From Desulfoferula mesophila (GTDB lineage: Bacteria > Desulfobacterota > Desulfarculia > Desulfarculales > Desulfarculaceae): a stretch of DNA of 64,000 nucleotides. The position numbers were made by a program, and so were the translations under genes. Location of the stretch: NCBI RefSeq assembly GCF_037076455.1, contig NZ_AP028679.1:1875501-1939500 (forward strand), read 5' to 3'. The notes below the pieces were generated by a model. It was not told the DNA's origin and did not search any database. It saw only the letters and a list, made by a program, of their open reading frames with translations. Shown here piece by piece: positions 26,058 to 35,286 of the stretch (position 1 is the stretch's first letter; every line of letters begins with the position of its first letter).

Positions 26058-26990
26058 CTAGTCCAATGGGGGCCGGGGATACAGCCCCCCGCCCTCCACG
26101 ATTTCGGGGACTTTTTCTTCCCACTCGATGGCCATGATGTGGAAGCCGGCCACGCCGGGGACCTCCTTGAGGCGCTGCACGGCTTCTATGCACATCTTGA
26201 CGCCTTCTTCCGGTTGCTTTTCCTTGGGCACCCCGGCGATACGCTCCACCACCTCGTCTGGCACGTCCATGCCCGGCACCCGGTTCTTCATGTACTTGGC
26301 CATGCCCGCCGACTTGAGCGGGGTGAGGCCGGCCAAGACGTACACCTTTTCCAGCAGGCCCCGGTCGCGGGCCTCGCCCAGCCAGCGTTCGAACTTGTCC
26401 AGGTTGAAGATGCACTGGGTCTGGATGAACTCCACCCCGGCGGCCACCTTTTTGGCCAGGCGGGGCACCCGCACCTCAAAGGGGTCGGCAAAGGGGTTGG
26501 CCGCCGCGCCCACGAACATGCTGGGCGGCCGCTTGATCTCGTCGCCGCCCAGGAACTTGCCTTCGTCGCGCATGTGCCGGACGGTCTGGATCAGTTGCAT
26601 GGAGTCCAGGTCGTGCACGTTTTGCCCGGCCGCGCAGTCGCCGAAGCTCTGGTGGTCGCCGGATAGGCAGAGGATGTTGTGGATGTCGAAGGAGGCCGCG
26701 CCCAGGATGTCGCTCTGCATGGCGATGCGGTTGCGGTCGCGGGTCACCATCTGCAATATGGGCTCCAGCCCGGCCAGCTTGAGATGGATGCACGATGCCA
26801 GGGAGCAGAGCCGGGTCACCGAGGTCTGGTTGTCGGTGATGTTGATGGCGTCCACGTGGTTTTTGATGAGCTGGGCCTTTTCCTTGATGGCCTCGGCGTC
26901 GCTGCCCCGGGGCGGCCCGCACTCGCTGGTCACCGCCTGGTGGCCGGCCTTGAGCATCTTCTCCAGTTTGCTCGGGGTGGTGCTACTCAC
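26058..26990 (-). CDS. metF: Methylenetetrahydrofolate reductase
   Basis: A 310-residue MTHFR TIM barrel (FAD family). It has CGPPRGSDAEAI near the N-terminus, the folate/FAD strand INITDNQTS, VTRDRNRIAMQSDILGAASFDIHNILCLSGD and GAAANPFADPFEVRV. It reduces methylene-THF to methyl-THF. The start overlaps the metV stop by 4 bases. In acetogens MetF with MetV and Hdr/Mvh subunits forms a large complex that takes electrons from a flavin-based system; the gene order here implies the same. This is the last gene of the minus-strand operon. Confidence 0.9.
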   Translation of the reverse strand: MSSTTPSKLEKMLKAGHQAVTSECGPPRGSDAEAIKEKAQLIKNHVDAINITDNQTSVTRLCSLASCIHLKLAGLEPILQMVTRDRNRIAMQSDILGAASFDIHNILCLSGDHQSFGDCAAGQNVHDLDSMQLIQTVRHMRDEGKFLGGDEIKRPPSMFVGAAANPFADPFEVRVPRLAKKVAAGVEFIQTQCIFNLDKFERWLGEARDRGLLEKVYVLAGLTPLKSAGMAKYMKNRVPGMDVPDEVVERIAGVPKEKQPEEGVKMCIEAVQRLKEVPGVAGFHIMAIEWEEKVPEIVEGGGLYPRPPLD

Positions 26991-27655
26991 GAGACCACCT
27001 CCTCTTTTATGCGCGTGCGGGGGCCTCCCGCCCGGTCGGTGGACCAGTCCTTGATGGGCGTGAGGGTCTCGTAGTCATCCATGCGGCCCAGGGATTTCAG
27101 GCGGTCCACGATGAGCTGCCAGGCGCAGTCCACGTCCTTGGATATCTCGCACTTGCCCTTGGTGGAGCCGCCGCAGGGGCCGTTGAGCACCCGTTTGGCG
27201 CAGCGGCTCACCGGACAGATGCCCGCCGTCTGGGCCAGCAGGCAGGTGCCGCAGCCCTGACAACGCTCGCTCCACACACCGCGCTCCAAGGCCCCGCCCA
27301 TGAAGGAGGTGTTCACGCCGGGCACCACGGGGATTTTGGCGTACTCCTCGGCCATGAACTGGCAGCCCACGCCGCAGGCGATGGAGACCACGATGTCATA
27401 GGGCTCCACCGTCTCCCTGGCCCCCACCACGTATTCCCGGTCGCACTGGCGCTGCAGGGTGGTCTCGCCCACCTGGGCCTCGACGCCCTGGTTGAGAAAG
27501 TGCAGGCGCAGGGCCGAGGCCAGGATGCCCACCTCCTTGGTGCCTCCCACCTCGCAGACCGTGACGCATTCGTTGCAGCCGGCCACCAGGATCTTGCGGT
27601 GGTCCTTGACCAGGTCGAAAATTTCCTCCAAGGGTTTGCCGTTGGCTACGATCAT
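26987..27655 (-). CDS. metV: MetV-like methylenetetrahydrofolate reductase partner, cysteine-rich
   Basis: A 222-residue protein beginning MIVANGKPLEEIF (ATG at 27655, with AAAGGGGAG upstream). It has the MTHFR C-terminal domain pattern with many cysteines: CNECVTVC near residue 28, CGVGCQF in the middle, and a C-terminal cluster CQGCGTCLLAQTAGICPVSRC followed by GPCGG. In acetogens this protein binds a zinc or Fe-S centre and links MetF to the Hdr/Mvh electron input. It starts 1 base after the mvhD stop and overlaps metF. Confidence 0.88.
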   Translation of the reverse strand: MIVANGKPLEEIFDLVKDHRKILVAGCNECVTVCEVGGTKEVGILASALRLHFLNQGVEAQVGETTLQRQCDREYVVGARETVEPYDIVVSIACGVGCQFMAEEYAKIPVVPGVNTSFMGGALERGVWSERCQGCGTCLLAQTAGICPVSRCAKRVLNGPCGGSTKGKCEISKDVDCAWQLIVDRLKSLGRMDDYETLTPIKDWSTDRAGGPRTRIKEEVVS

Positions 27656-27656
27656 T

Positions 27657-28115
27657 TCACGCCGCTCCCCTTTCCGCCGCCTCACCGGCGGCCGGCGTCG
27701 CTCCGGCCAGCTTGGCCGGGTTGGGCCCCAGGGCCCTGATGCGCTCGGTCATCTCCCGGGCGAACTGGGCGAACTTGGGCGCCTCGCCCGAGGTGAGGTT
27801 GTACATCTGCACCCTCTCGCCACCGGTGCCCACCTGCTCCAGCAGGCGCCGGGCCTGCTCCACCCGCTTGCGGGCCTTGAAGTTGCCCTGCTCGTAGAAG
27901 CAGCTGCCTTCCATGCAGCCCACCAGGTAGACCCCGTCGGCCCCTTTTTCAAAGGCACGCAGGATGTGCAGGATGTCCACCTTTCCGGTGCAGGGCACGC
28001 GGATTATGCGCACCTGGGCCGGGTAATTCAGACGCATCGAACCTGCCAGGTCCGCGGCTGAATAGCCTCAGGCGTTGCAGCAAAAAGCCACGATAACCGG
28101 CTCGAAGCCCTCCAT
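27657..28115 (-). CDS. mvhD: MvhD-like iron-sulfur subunit containing selenocysteine (in-frame UGA)
   Basis: A 152-residue protein when the TGA at 28070-28068 is read as selenocysteine, residue 16. The N-terminus is [25 protein letters not shown]. The family consensus is CCNxCxYAGAD, so the UGA sits exactly at a conserved Fe-S ligand Cys position. After the UGA the frame continues through IIRVPCTGKVD and VGCMEGSCFY to a normal stop. A 7-bp hairpin starts 14 bases after the UGA. The ATG overlaps the hdrA stop (ATGTGATGG). MvhD passes electrons between a hydrogenase or other donor and HdrA. Standard annotation would report only the 126-residue C-terminal part. Confidence 0.88.
28038..28054 (-). 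promoter_or_regulatory. Candidate bacterial SECIS hairpin for mvhD
   Basis: CGGACCU (28054-28048), loop GGC, AGGUUCG (28044-28038), one G-U pair, beginning 14 bases after the UGA. The distance suits a bacterial SelB-binding hairpin inside the coding region. Loop identity differs from the E. coli fdhF type. Confidence 0.55.
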
Positions 28116-31100
28116 CACATCACTCCCTCCAGCAGACCGTCCACTTGCGCGAGGATCTGGTCGTCCTCGTACCAATTGAGCTCTATGGCCTTGGCCGGGC
28201 ACTCGGCGGCGCAGATGCCGCAGCCCCGGCACAGGGCTTCGTCGATCTGGCTGACCCCGTCCTCGTTGATGCGCGGCACCCCGTAGGGGCAGGAGTAGAC
28301 GCACACCAGGCAGGAGGCGCACAGGTCGGGGTTCACCCGCGAAGTCACCGGCGACAGCTCCAACTCGCTTTGGGAAAGCAGGGTGGCCGCTCGCCCGGCC
28401 GCGGCCAGGGCCTGGGCAATGGATTCGCCCACCAGCTTGGGCCCGTGGGCCGTGCCGCACACGTAGACCCCGTCGGTGGCCATGTCCACCGGGCGGAGCT
28501 TCACGTGGGCCTCCAACAGATAGCCGTCCGCGTTGCGGGCCAGCTTCATGATGGAATACAAGTCCTCGGATTCGCGGGGACGCATCCCGGCGCTCAGGAC
28601 CAGCAGGTCGGCCCGCGCCTGGATCTCGCGGCCCAGCACGTGGTCGATGAAGCTCACCTGAATGCCGTCTTCTGTTGGGGTCACCTCCGGGGGATGCTCC
28701 TGGTCGTAGCGGAAGAAGACCACGCCCTTTTTGCGGGCCTCGGTGTAATAGTCCTCCATGAGGCCGTAGGTGCGCATGTCGCGGTAGAGCACGTAGACCT
28801 GCATCTCGGGGTTGAGTTCCTTGAGGTGCAGGGCGTTCTTGACCGCGCTCTGGCAGCAGATGCGCGAGCAGTTGGGGTAGTCCTCGCGCCGGGAGCCCAC
28901 GCACTGGATCATCACCACCGCGTCCAGGCCTTTGGCCCCTTCCGGGTCTTCCAGGCGTTGGGCCAGCTCCACTTGGGTCACCACCCTGGGGTCCTCGCCG
29001 TAGCCGTATTCGCTGGGCTGGTATTCGCCGGCCCCGGTGGCCAGGATGAGGGCTCCGTGGTTGATCTTGCGTTCGTACATGGCCGGGCCCACGATGACCT
29101 CGGTGGTGAAGTTGCCCCTATAGCCGCTGAAGCTGGTGATCACCGTCTCGGTGAGCAGCTGGATGTTGTCGTGCTCCATGACCCGCTGGACGAGGCCGTC
29201 CACGTGGGCGTTGATGTCCGCTCCCTCGATGGTGTGGGTCAGTTGACGGGCAAAGCCGCCCAGGTTGGCCTCGCGCTCCACCAGCACCACCTCGAAGCCC
29301 TGCTCGGCCAGGGACAGGGAGGCGGTGAGTCCGGCCACTCCGGCCCCCACCACCAGGCAGCGGGGCTTGACCCCCACCGTCATGCGGGGCAGGGCGCGAT
29401 GGGTGCTCACCCGAGCCACCGCCGCGCGCACCAGATCCTTGGCCTTGGCCGTGGCCAGGGCCGGTTCGCCGCTGTGCACCCAGGAATCGTGGTTGCGAAT
29501 GTTGGCCATCTCGAACAGGTACTTGTTCAGGCCGCAGGCGGTGAGTGTGTCCATGAAGATGGGTTCGTGGGTCTTGGGGCTGCAAGAGGCCACCACCACC
29601 CGGTTGAGGTTGTGCTCGGCGATCTTGGCCTTCATCTGCTCCTGCACGTCCTGGGAGCACACGAACAGCCCGTCGTCGGCCACCACCACGTGGGGCAGGG
29701 AGGCGGCGTACTCGGTGACCGAGGGCACGTCCACCACCCCGGCGATGTTGATGCCGCACTTGCACACGAACACCCCCACCCTGGGCTCTTCGGCCGCCAC
29801 GTCGCGCTCGGGCGGAATCTCCACCGCGCGGGTAGCGCTCCAGCGGGCCGGGGACAGCTTGCCCGCCGCGGCCGCCGCCGCCGCGCTGGCCTCGGTGACC
29901 GAGCTGGGGATGTCCTTGGGCCCCTGGAAGCTGCCGCAGACCATGACCCCCGCGCGGTTGGTGGCCACCGGGGTCATGGGATCGGTGACGGCGAAGCGGT
30001 ACTTGTCCAGTTCAATCCCCAGGCGCTGAGCCAACTCGCCGCTGGAGGCGGGCACTTGCAGGCCCACCGAGAGCACCACCAGGTCGAAGGCCTCCACCTT
30101 GGCCTGGCCGTCGTCGGTGGCGTACTCGATGAGCAGGCCGCCGGTAGCCGGGTCGTCGTAGATGGTGTGGGCCCGCGACTTGATGAAGCGCACCCCCGCC
30201 TGATCCCGGGCCCGTTGGTAGTAGAGCTCGTAGTCCTTGCCAAAGGTGCGGATGTCCATGTTGAAGATGGCGCAGTCCAAATCGCCGGGGGCGTGCTCTT
30301 TGGCCACCAGGGCCTGCTTGATGGCGTACATGCAGCACACCGAGGAGCAGTAGCCGTTGCCGCAGTTGTGGGTGTCGCGCGAGCCCACGCATTGCAGCCA
30401 GGCGATCTTCAGGGGCTCCTGGTGGTCGGACAGGCGCACCAAGTGGCCCTGGGTGGGACCGGCCGGGCTGAGCAGGCGTTCGAACTCCAGGGCGGTGAGC
30501 ACGTTGGGGTTCTGCCCGAAGCGGAAGTCCAGGCCCAGGCCGTTGGGCTGATAGGGCCGCGCGCCGCTGGCCAGCACCACCGAGCCCACGTTGAGGGACA
30601 CCTCGCGGGGCGCCTCGTCGTGGTTCACCGCTCCCGCCAGGCAGGCGTCAACGCAGAGCATGCACTCGGCGCACCCGGCGCAGGCCAGGCAGCGGGAGGC
30701 CTCGGCCCGGGCCTGCTCCTCGGTGTAGGGTCCCAGCACCTCCTTGAAGTTGCGGGCCCGCTCCGCCGGGTCGGCGTGGGGCAGGTGCTCGCGGGCCTGG
30801 GGTGCCTTGTCTATCTTTTCCGGCTGTACCGGGGTCAGCTTGCGGGGGCGTCCCTGTTTTAGGTCCCGGCCCTCCACCAGGGCCGTGACCGAGCGGGCCG
30901 CCTCCTTGCCCTGGGCCACCGCCTCGATGACCGTGGCCGGGCCCAGCACCGCGTCGCCGCCGGCAAAGACAAAGGGCAGGTTGGTCTGCAGGCTCACCTC
31001 GTCCACTTGCAGGCAGTTCTTTTTGCCCACGTCCAGGCGGCAGGTGTCGTCCAGGCACTCCAGGTCCGGCTCCTGGCCAATGGCGGCCAGGGCCCCGTCC

Positions 31101-32581
31101 ACCTCTATGACGTATTCGGAACCGGGTATCTCCTGGGGCCGGGCCCGCCCCGAGGCGTCGGGCTCGCCCAGCTCCATCTTGATGACCTCCACGCCGGTCA
31201 GCTTGCCGCCGCTGGAGATGAAGCGCTTGGGCGCCACCAGGAATTGAATCTGGACGCCTTCTTCCAGGGCCTCCTCGACCTCGTCCTCATAGGCGGGCAT
31301 CTCGTTGCGGGTGCGGCGATAGAGGATGGTCACCTCTTGGCTGCCCAACCTCAGGGCGGTGCGGGCCGAGTCGATGGCCACGTTGCCGCCGCCCACCACC
31401 ACCACCCGCCGGCCCGGCGAGTTGGCCTGGCCCAGGCCGGCCCGGCGCAGGAACTCCACGCCCGGCTGCACCCCTGGAACGTCCTCGCCCTCCACCCCCA
31501 GGGTGAGGCAGCGGTGGGCGCCCACGGCCATGATCACCGCCTTGTAGCCCTCCTGTTGCAACTGGCCCACCGTGAAGTCCTCGCCCAGGGTGCTGTTGAG
31601 ACGTATCTCCACCCCCAGGGCCTTGATGTAGTCGATTTCATAGTCCAGGATACGCTGGGGCAGCCGGTAGTCGGGGATGCCCACCCGCAGCATGCCTCCG
31701 GCCACGGGCAGCGATTCGAAGATGGTTACCGCGAAGCCCTCCAGGGCCAGGTAATAGGCCGCCGAGAGGCCCGCCGGGCCCGAGCCGATCACGGCGATTT
31801 TCTCGTCCCGGGGCGGCTTGGTCTCGGGCAGGTCCATCTCCCCCTGCTCGATCTCCCACTCGGCCACGAAGCGCTTGAGGTCGCGGATGGCGATGGGCTC
31901 GTCCAGCTCACCTCGGGCGCAGGCGGTCTCGCAGGGATGGGTGCACACCCGGCCGCAGACGGCGGGCAAGGGATTCTCGTCGCGGATGACCTTTAGGGCC
32001 TCGCGGTAGCGTCCGGCGGCGATGAGGTTCACGTAGCCCTGCACCGCGATGTGGGCGGGGCAGGCCACCTTGCAGGGGCTCTGGCCCCGCTTGCTGATGG
32101 CATAGGCGCCGGGGATGGCCTGGGCGTAGCGCTTGTAGGCCGCCCTGCGCTGGGCTATGCCCGCGTCATACTCACTGTCCAGGGGTATGGGGCAGACCTT
32201 GGCGCACTCGCCGCAGGCGGTGCACTTTTCCAGGTCCACGAAACGGGGGTGTTGCAGCACCCGGGCGGTGAAGTCGCCTTCCTCGCCGTCCAGGCCCAAG
32301 ACCTCCGCGTTGGTGAGAAGCTCTATGTTCAGATGCCGGCCGACCTCGACCAGTTTAGGCGAGATAATTCACATGGCGCAGTCGTTGGTCGGGAAGGTCT
32401 TGTCCAATTGGGACATCAGGCCGCCGATGGCCGGGTCGTTCTCCACCAGGTAGACGTAGTACCCGGAATTGGCTAGGTCCAGGGCCGACTGCATCCCCGC
32501 GATGCCGCCGCCCACCACCATGACCCGTCCCACGGGCCGGGCCGGAGCCGCCAATGCCTTGCCTTGCGCGCTGTCTGCCAT
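28115..32581 (-). CDS. hdrA: HdrA-type flavoprotein: HdrA with inserted GltD-like module plus second HdrA, selenocysteine-containing
   Basis: A 1488-residue protein if the TGA at 32371-32369 is read as selenocysteine (residue 71). Residues 1-165 are an HdrA FAD domain ([16 protein letters not shown], then [22 protein letters not shown]) with a [12 protein letters not shown] cluster at about 120. Residues 165-600 are an inserted GltD/NfnB-like NAD(P)H module ([39 protein letters not shown]) ending in a [13 protein letters not shown] cluster. The remainder of HdrA follows ([16 protein letters not shown]). A second HdrA starts near residue 940 ([18 protein letters not shown]) and lacks the NDCxMU site. 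Two C-terminal 4Fe-4S motifs complete it. The likely role is flavin-based electron bifurcation among NAD(P)H, ferredoxin and the MetF/MvhD partners. No HdrB or HdrC gene is in the window. Confidence 0.9.
32336..32353 (-). promoter_or_regulatory. Candidate bacterial SECIS hairpin for hdrA
   Basis: CUGGUC (32353-32348), loop GAGGUC, GGCCGG (32341-32336): a 6-bp stem with two G-U pairs starting 16 bases after the UGA. The loop contains GGUC, as does the SelB-recognised loop of E. coli fdhF. Loop distance matches that of the mvhD hairpin. Confidence 0.65.
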
Positions 32582-32633
32582 GCCTTCATCCTTGCCTGCG
32601 GCGCCGCCGGGGAGCGTCCCCGGCCGTGCCTGA

Positions 32634-33497
32634 TTAGGCCCCCAATATCTGCGGCAGCCGGTCTTCCCAACCCAGCGGGGAGATCATCACCCCGCTGTGG
32701 CCGGCCGCTTTGATGCCCTCGATCAACTCCTGGGCGATGAGGATGCCCTCGCGCACCCGGTCCGGCGCGTCCTTGATGCGCTCGATGAGCGCGTCGGGCA
32801 TATGCACGTGCTTCATGTGGCGGCCGATGGCCCGGGCCATGCCCACCGATTTGAGCAGGAGCACGTTGGGTATGAGCTTCGCCTGGCGATCGCCCAGGTG
32901 CTTGGTAAAGGCGGCCAGGGAGTCCAGGTCGTACACGGGCGGGGTGACGAAGAATTGAGCCCCGGCGGCCAGCTTGCGGTCCAACTCCGCCAACTCCTGC
33001 TGCACCGCACCCAGGGCCCCGGTGTTGAGGGTGGCGCCCACCGTGAAGCTGGGGGCGCCCTCCAACTCCACCCCGGCCATGTCCTTGCCCGTGGCCAGCT
33101 TGGCAATGACCTCCATGAGCTCCAGCTCGTCCAGGTCGTAGACCGGCCTGGCCTTGTGGTGGTCGCCCAGGTTGGGCGCGTCGCCCTCCACGGCCATGAC
33201 GTTGGCGATGCCCAGGGCCGCGGCCGAGAGCAGGTCGGCCTGCAGAGCCAGGCGGTTGCGGTCGCGACAGCAGACCTGCAGCACCGTCTCGATGCCCTTG
33301 TTGGCCAAGAGCATGCACCCGCCCAAAGAGCCCAGCTTCATCACCGCGTTGGCCATCTCCGGCACCACCACGGCGTCCACCTTGCCCTTGACGCGCTGGG
33401 CGTGGCCCACGAAGGCCTCCACGTCCACGCCCTTGGGCGGCTCCAACTCCACTAGGGTCACGAACTGTCCCTGGGCCAACTTCTCTGCGAAACTCAT
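32634..33497 (-). CDS. Methylenetetrahydrofolate reductase-like protein, second paralogue
   Basis: A 287-residue MTHFR-family barrel. The ATG at 33497 starts [25 protein letters not shown] behind GAGAGGGG. The segment [19 protein letters not shown] matches the TRDRNR region of the metF copy at 26058, and [14 protein letters not shown] is the corresponding flavin region. It differs clearly from the downstream copy and may use another pterin or act as a structural or electron-entry subunit. It is the first gene of the operon, 52 bases before hdrA. Confidence 0.85.
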   Translation of the reverse strand: MSFAEKLAQGQFVTLVELEPPKGVDVEAFVGHAQRVKGKVDAVVVPEMANAVMKLGSLGGCMLLANKGIETVLQVCCRDRNRLALQADLLSAAALGIANVMAVEGDAPNLGDHHKARPVYDLDELELMEVIAKLATGKDMAGVELEGAPSFTVGATLNTGALGAVQQELAELDRKLAAGAQFFVTPPVYDLDSLAAFTKHLGDRQAKLIPNVLLLKSVGMARAIGRHMKHVHMPDALIERIKDAPDRVREGILIAQELIEGIKAAGHSGVMISPLGWEDRLPQILGA

Positions 33498-33987
33498 ATC
33501 CCCTCTCACAACAGGTAGCCGCCGAACCGGTTGCCGGCCAGGGCTGGCGGCTAGGGGAGCGGCGGGAGCGGTCCCGGTGAAATCAATAAAAAGCGGCCCG
33601 CCGAAGCGGACCTATCTCAACGAGGTTTCCCAGGCCGCAGCGGCGGCGCAGGACTCCGAATGCGCATCAAAGAGGGTGTAGTGGTTGCGAAGGCGGCGGC
33701 ACGAGCTATGACCGCGGTTCGAACCAAGAAGTGCGAGCAGAGGGGATTGGGATGAAAGCCGCCGTGAACTTGCCGTATGAAAGCCGCCATGGGAACAACG
33801 GATCATTTCACGCATCAACAGGCTCCAGGCGATTTAAAGCATAGTTAATCGATCTATATTATTGGATACCGGATGGTTTGTTGTCAAGGCGTAGCCGACC
33901 GGAGCCCCGGTCCATGGCGCTTGTAACCTATTCCTTCACTGGGATATGCTGAAAACGAACCCTTGCCCTGGATCGAGAGGGAGTCAA
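33498..33987. other. Divergent intergenic region with a short gene remnant
   Basis: About 490 bases between the Hdr operon (minus) and the PaaK-like gene (plus). It holds a perfect palindrome GGTTCGAACC (33716-33725), an exact-type direct repeat of ATGAAAGCCGCC (33752-33763 and 33777-33788), and an AT-rich stretch at 33835-33890 suited to promoters. A 30-codon ORF starting at 33752 (MKAAVNLPYES) behind GAGGGGATT looks like the start of a zinc alcohol dehydrogenase or quinone reductase that has decayed; this is weak. Confidence 0.5.
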
Positions 33988-35271
33988 ATGGCCGGCAAGC
34001 AGCGCCCCTGGCGTTATTTGAACCACGCCGCCGAGACCGGCCCCTGGGCCACCAGCCGGGCCAAGCTCGAGACCGATCTGCGCCGCACCGTGGAGTTGGC
34101 CCTGGCGCGCTCCCCGGCCTATGGGGAGCTTTACGGCCGGGCCGGCTTCAAGCCCGGATCATTTAGAGGGCTTGAGGACCTGACCAGCCTGCCCCTGCTC
34201 ACCATGAACGACCTGGTGGCCAGGCAGGAGCAAGGCCCTCCTTTCGGCGGCTTCGAGACCGTGCCCGCCCAGGATTTTCACCGCATCTACATCAACCCCG
34301 GCTTCCTGTGGCAGCCAGGCGAGGGCCGCTACCGGCAGACCTCCCTGGCCGAGGCCCTGTGCGGGGGAGGGGTGTTGCCCGGCGACCGGGTGCTCAACAC
34401 CTTCTCCTATCATCTTTGGCCCTATGCCCACATGCTCGACGACTCGCTGGGCGCCATCGGGGCCACGGTCCTGCCCAGCGGCACGGGCAACGCCTTCATG
34501 CAGGTGCGCATCATGCAGAAGCTCGCGGTCAGCGCCTACATGGGCACCCCCAGCTTTTTGATGACCATAGCCCAACGGGCCGAGGCCATGGGCCTGGATC
34601 CGGCCCATGATCTGGACCTGGAGGCGGCGGTGGTGGGGGCGGAGATGCTGCCCGACAGCCTGCGCGTGCGCCTGCAAGACAAACTGGGCATATCCGTGCG
34701 CCAGATCTACGCCACGGTCTACCTGGGCTGCCTGGGCTACGAGTGCCGGGAGGCCGCGGGCCTGCACTTGCCCCAGGGCGTGCTGGTGGAGGTGGTGGAC
34801 CCGGTCACCGGCCAGGCCCAACCGCCGGGGGTGCCCGGCGAGGTGGTGGCCAGCAACCTGAACCACAAATACCCCATGCTGCGCCTGGCCACCGGCGACC
34901 TGTCCATGTGGCTGGAGGGCCAGTGCGCCTGCGGCCGCACCAGCCCCCGCCTGAAAGGGGTGCTGGGCCGCATGGACCAGGCGGTCAAGGTGCGGGGCAC
35001 CTTTGTGCACCCCTGGCAGTTGGACGAGCTCTTCGCCGCCCGGCCCGAGGTGTTCAAGTACCAGGCCGAGGTGAGCCGTCACCAAGACCAGGATTTGCTG
35101 TGCATCAAGGTGGAGCTCATGGAGGAGGTGGGGCAGGAGCTGGCTCCGCGCCGCATCCTGGAGCGCGAGCTGCGCGAATTCCTGGCGGTAAAGGCTCAGG
35201 TGGAGGTGGTGCCTCGGGGCACCATCCCCGATTTCCACGGCAAGATCATCGACCGGCGCAAGTGGGACTAG
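33988..35271 (+). CDS. Phenylacetate-CoA ligase-like AMP-binding protein (PaaK family)
   Basis: A 427-residue adenylate-forming enzyme. The ATG at 33988 follows GAGAGGGAG. PaaK-like features are a compact size, an N-terminal helix pair with ARSPAYGELYGRAG, the acceptor segment VSAYMGTPSFLM, IYATVYLGCLGYECREAAGLHL around the adenylate-binding region, and LRLATGDLS plus the Cys-rich GQCACGRTSPRLKGVLGR. It activates an aryl or other carboxylic acid to its CoA ester. An ACT-domain gene follows 15 bases later, a pairing common for PaaK-like genes in anaerobes. Confidence 0.88.
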   Translation: MAGKQRPWRYLNHAAETGPWATSRAKLETDLRRTVELALARSPAYGELYGRAGFKPGSFRGLEDLTSLPLLTMNDLVARQEQGPPFGGFETVPAQDFHRIYINPGFLWQPGEGRYRQTSLAEALCGGGVLPGDRVLNTFSYHLWPYAHMLDDSLGAIGATVLPSGTGNAFMQVRIMQKLAVSAYMGTPSFLMTIAQRAEAMGLDPAHDLDLEAAVVGAEMLPDSLRVRLQDKLGISVRQIYATVYLGCLGYECREAAGLHLPQGVLVEVVDPVTGQAQPPGVPGEVVASNLNHKYPMLRLATGDLSMWLEGQCACGRTSPRLKGVLGRMDQAVKVRGTFVHPWQLDELFAARPEVFKYQAEVSRHQDQDLLCIKVELMEEVGQELAPRRILERELREFLAVKAQVEVVPRGTIPDFHGKIIDRRKWD

Positions 35272-35286
35272 GGCTGGGCGGGGCGC

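Noticed and set aside
28068-28904. An open frame ending CCNA at 28068, overlapping hdrA on the same strand
   Set aside because: Only its last 15 codons plus the UGA belong to mvhD; the rest is hdrA read in another frame with a low-complexity product.
28145-30862. A 905-residue plus-strand ORF opposite hdrA
   Set aside because: Low-complexity shadow of the minus-strand gene, without domains.
28115-32299. A 1394-residue ORF starting at TTG 32299 as the full hdrA gene
   Set aside because: The conserved HdrA N-terminus lies upstream in frame (32581-32372) and is separated only by the UGA, so the longer selenoprotein is the better gene.
33690-33740. A tRNA-like GGTTCGAACC segment
   Set aside because: It resembles a T-loop, but no acceptor stem, anticodon arm or D arm could be fitted on either strand.
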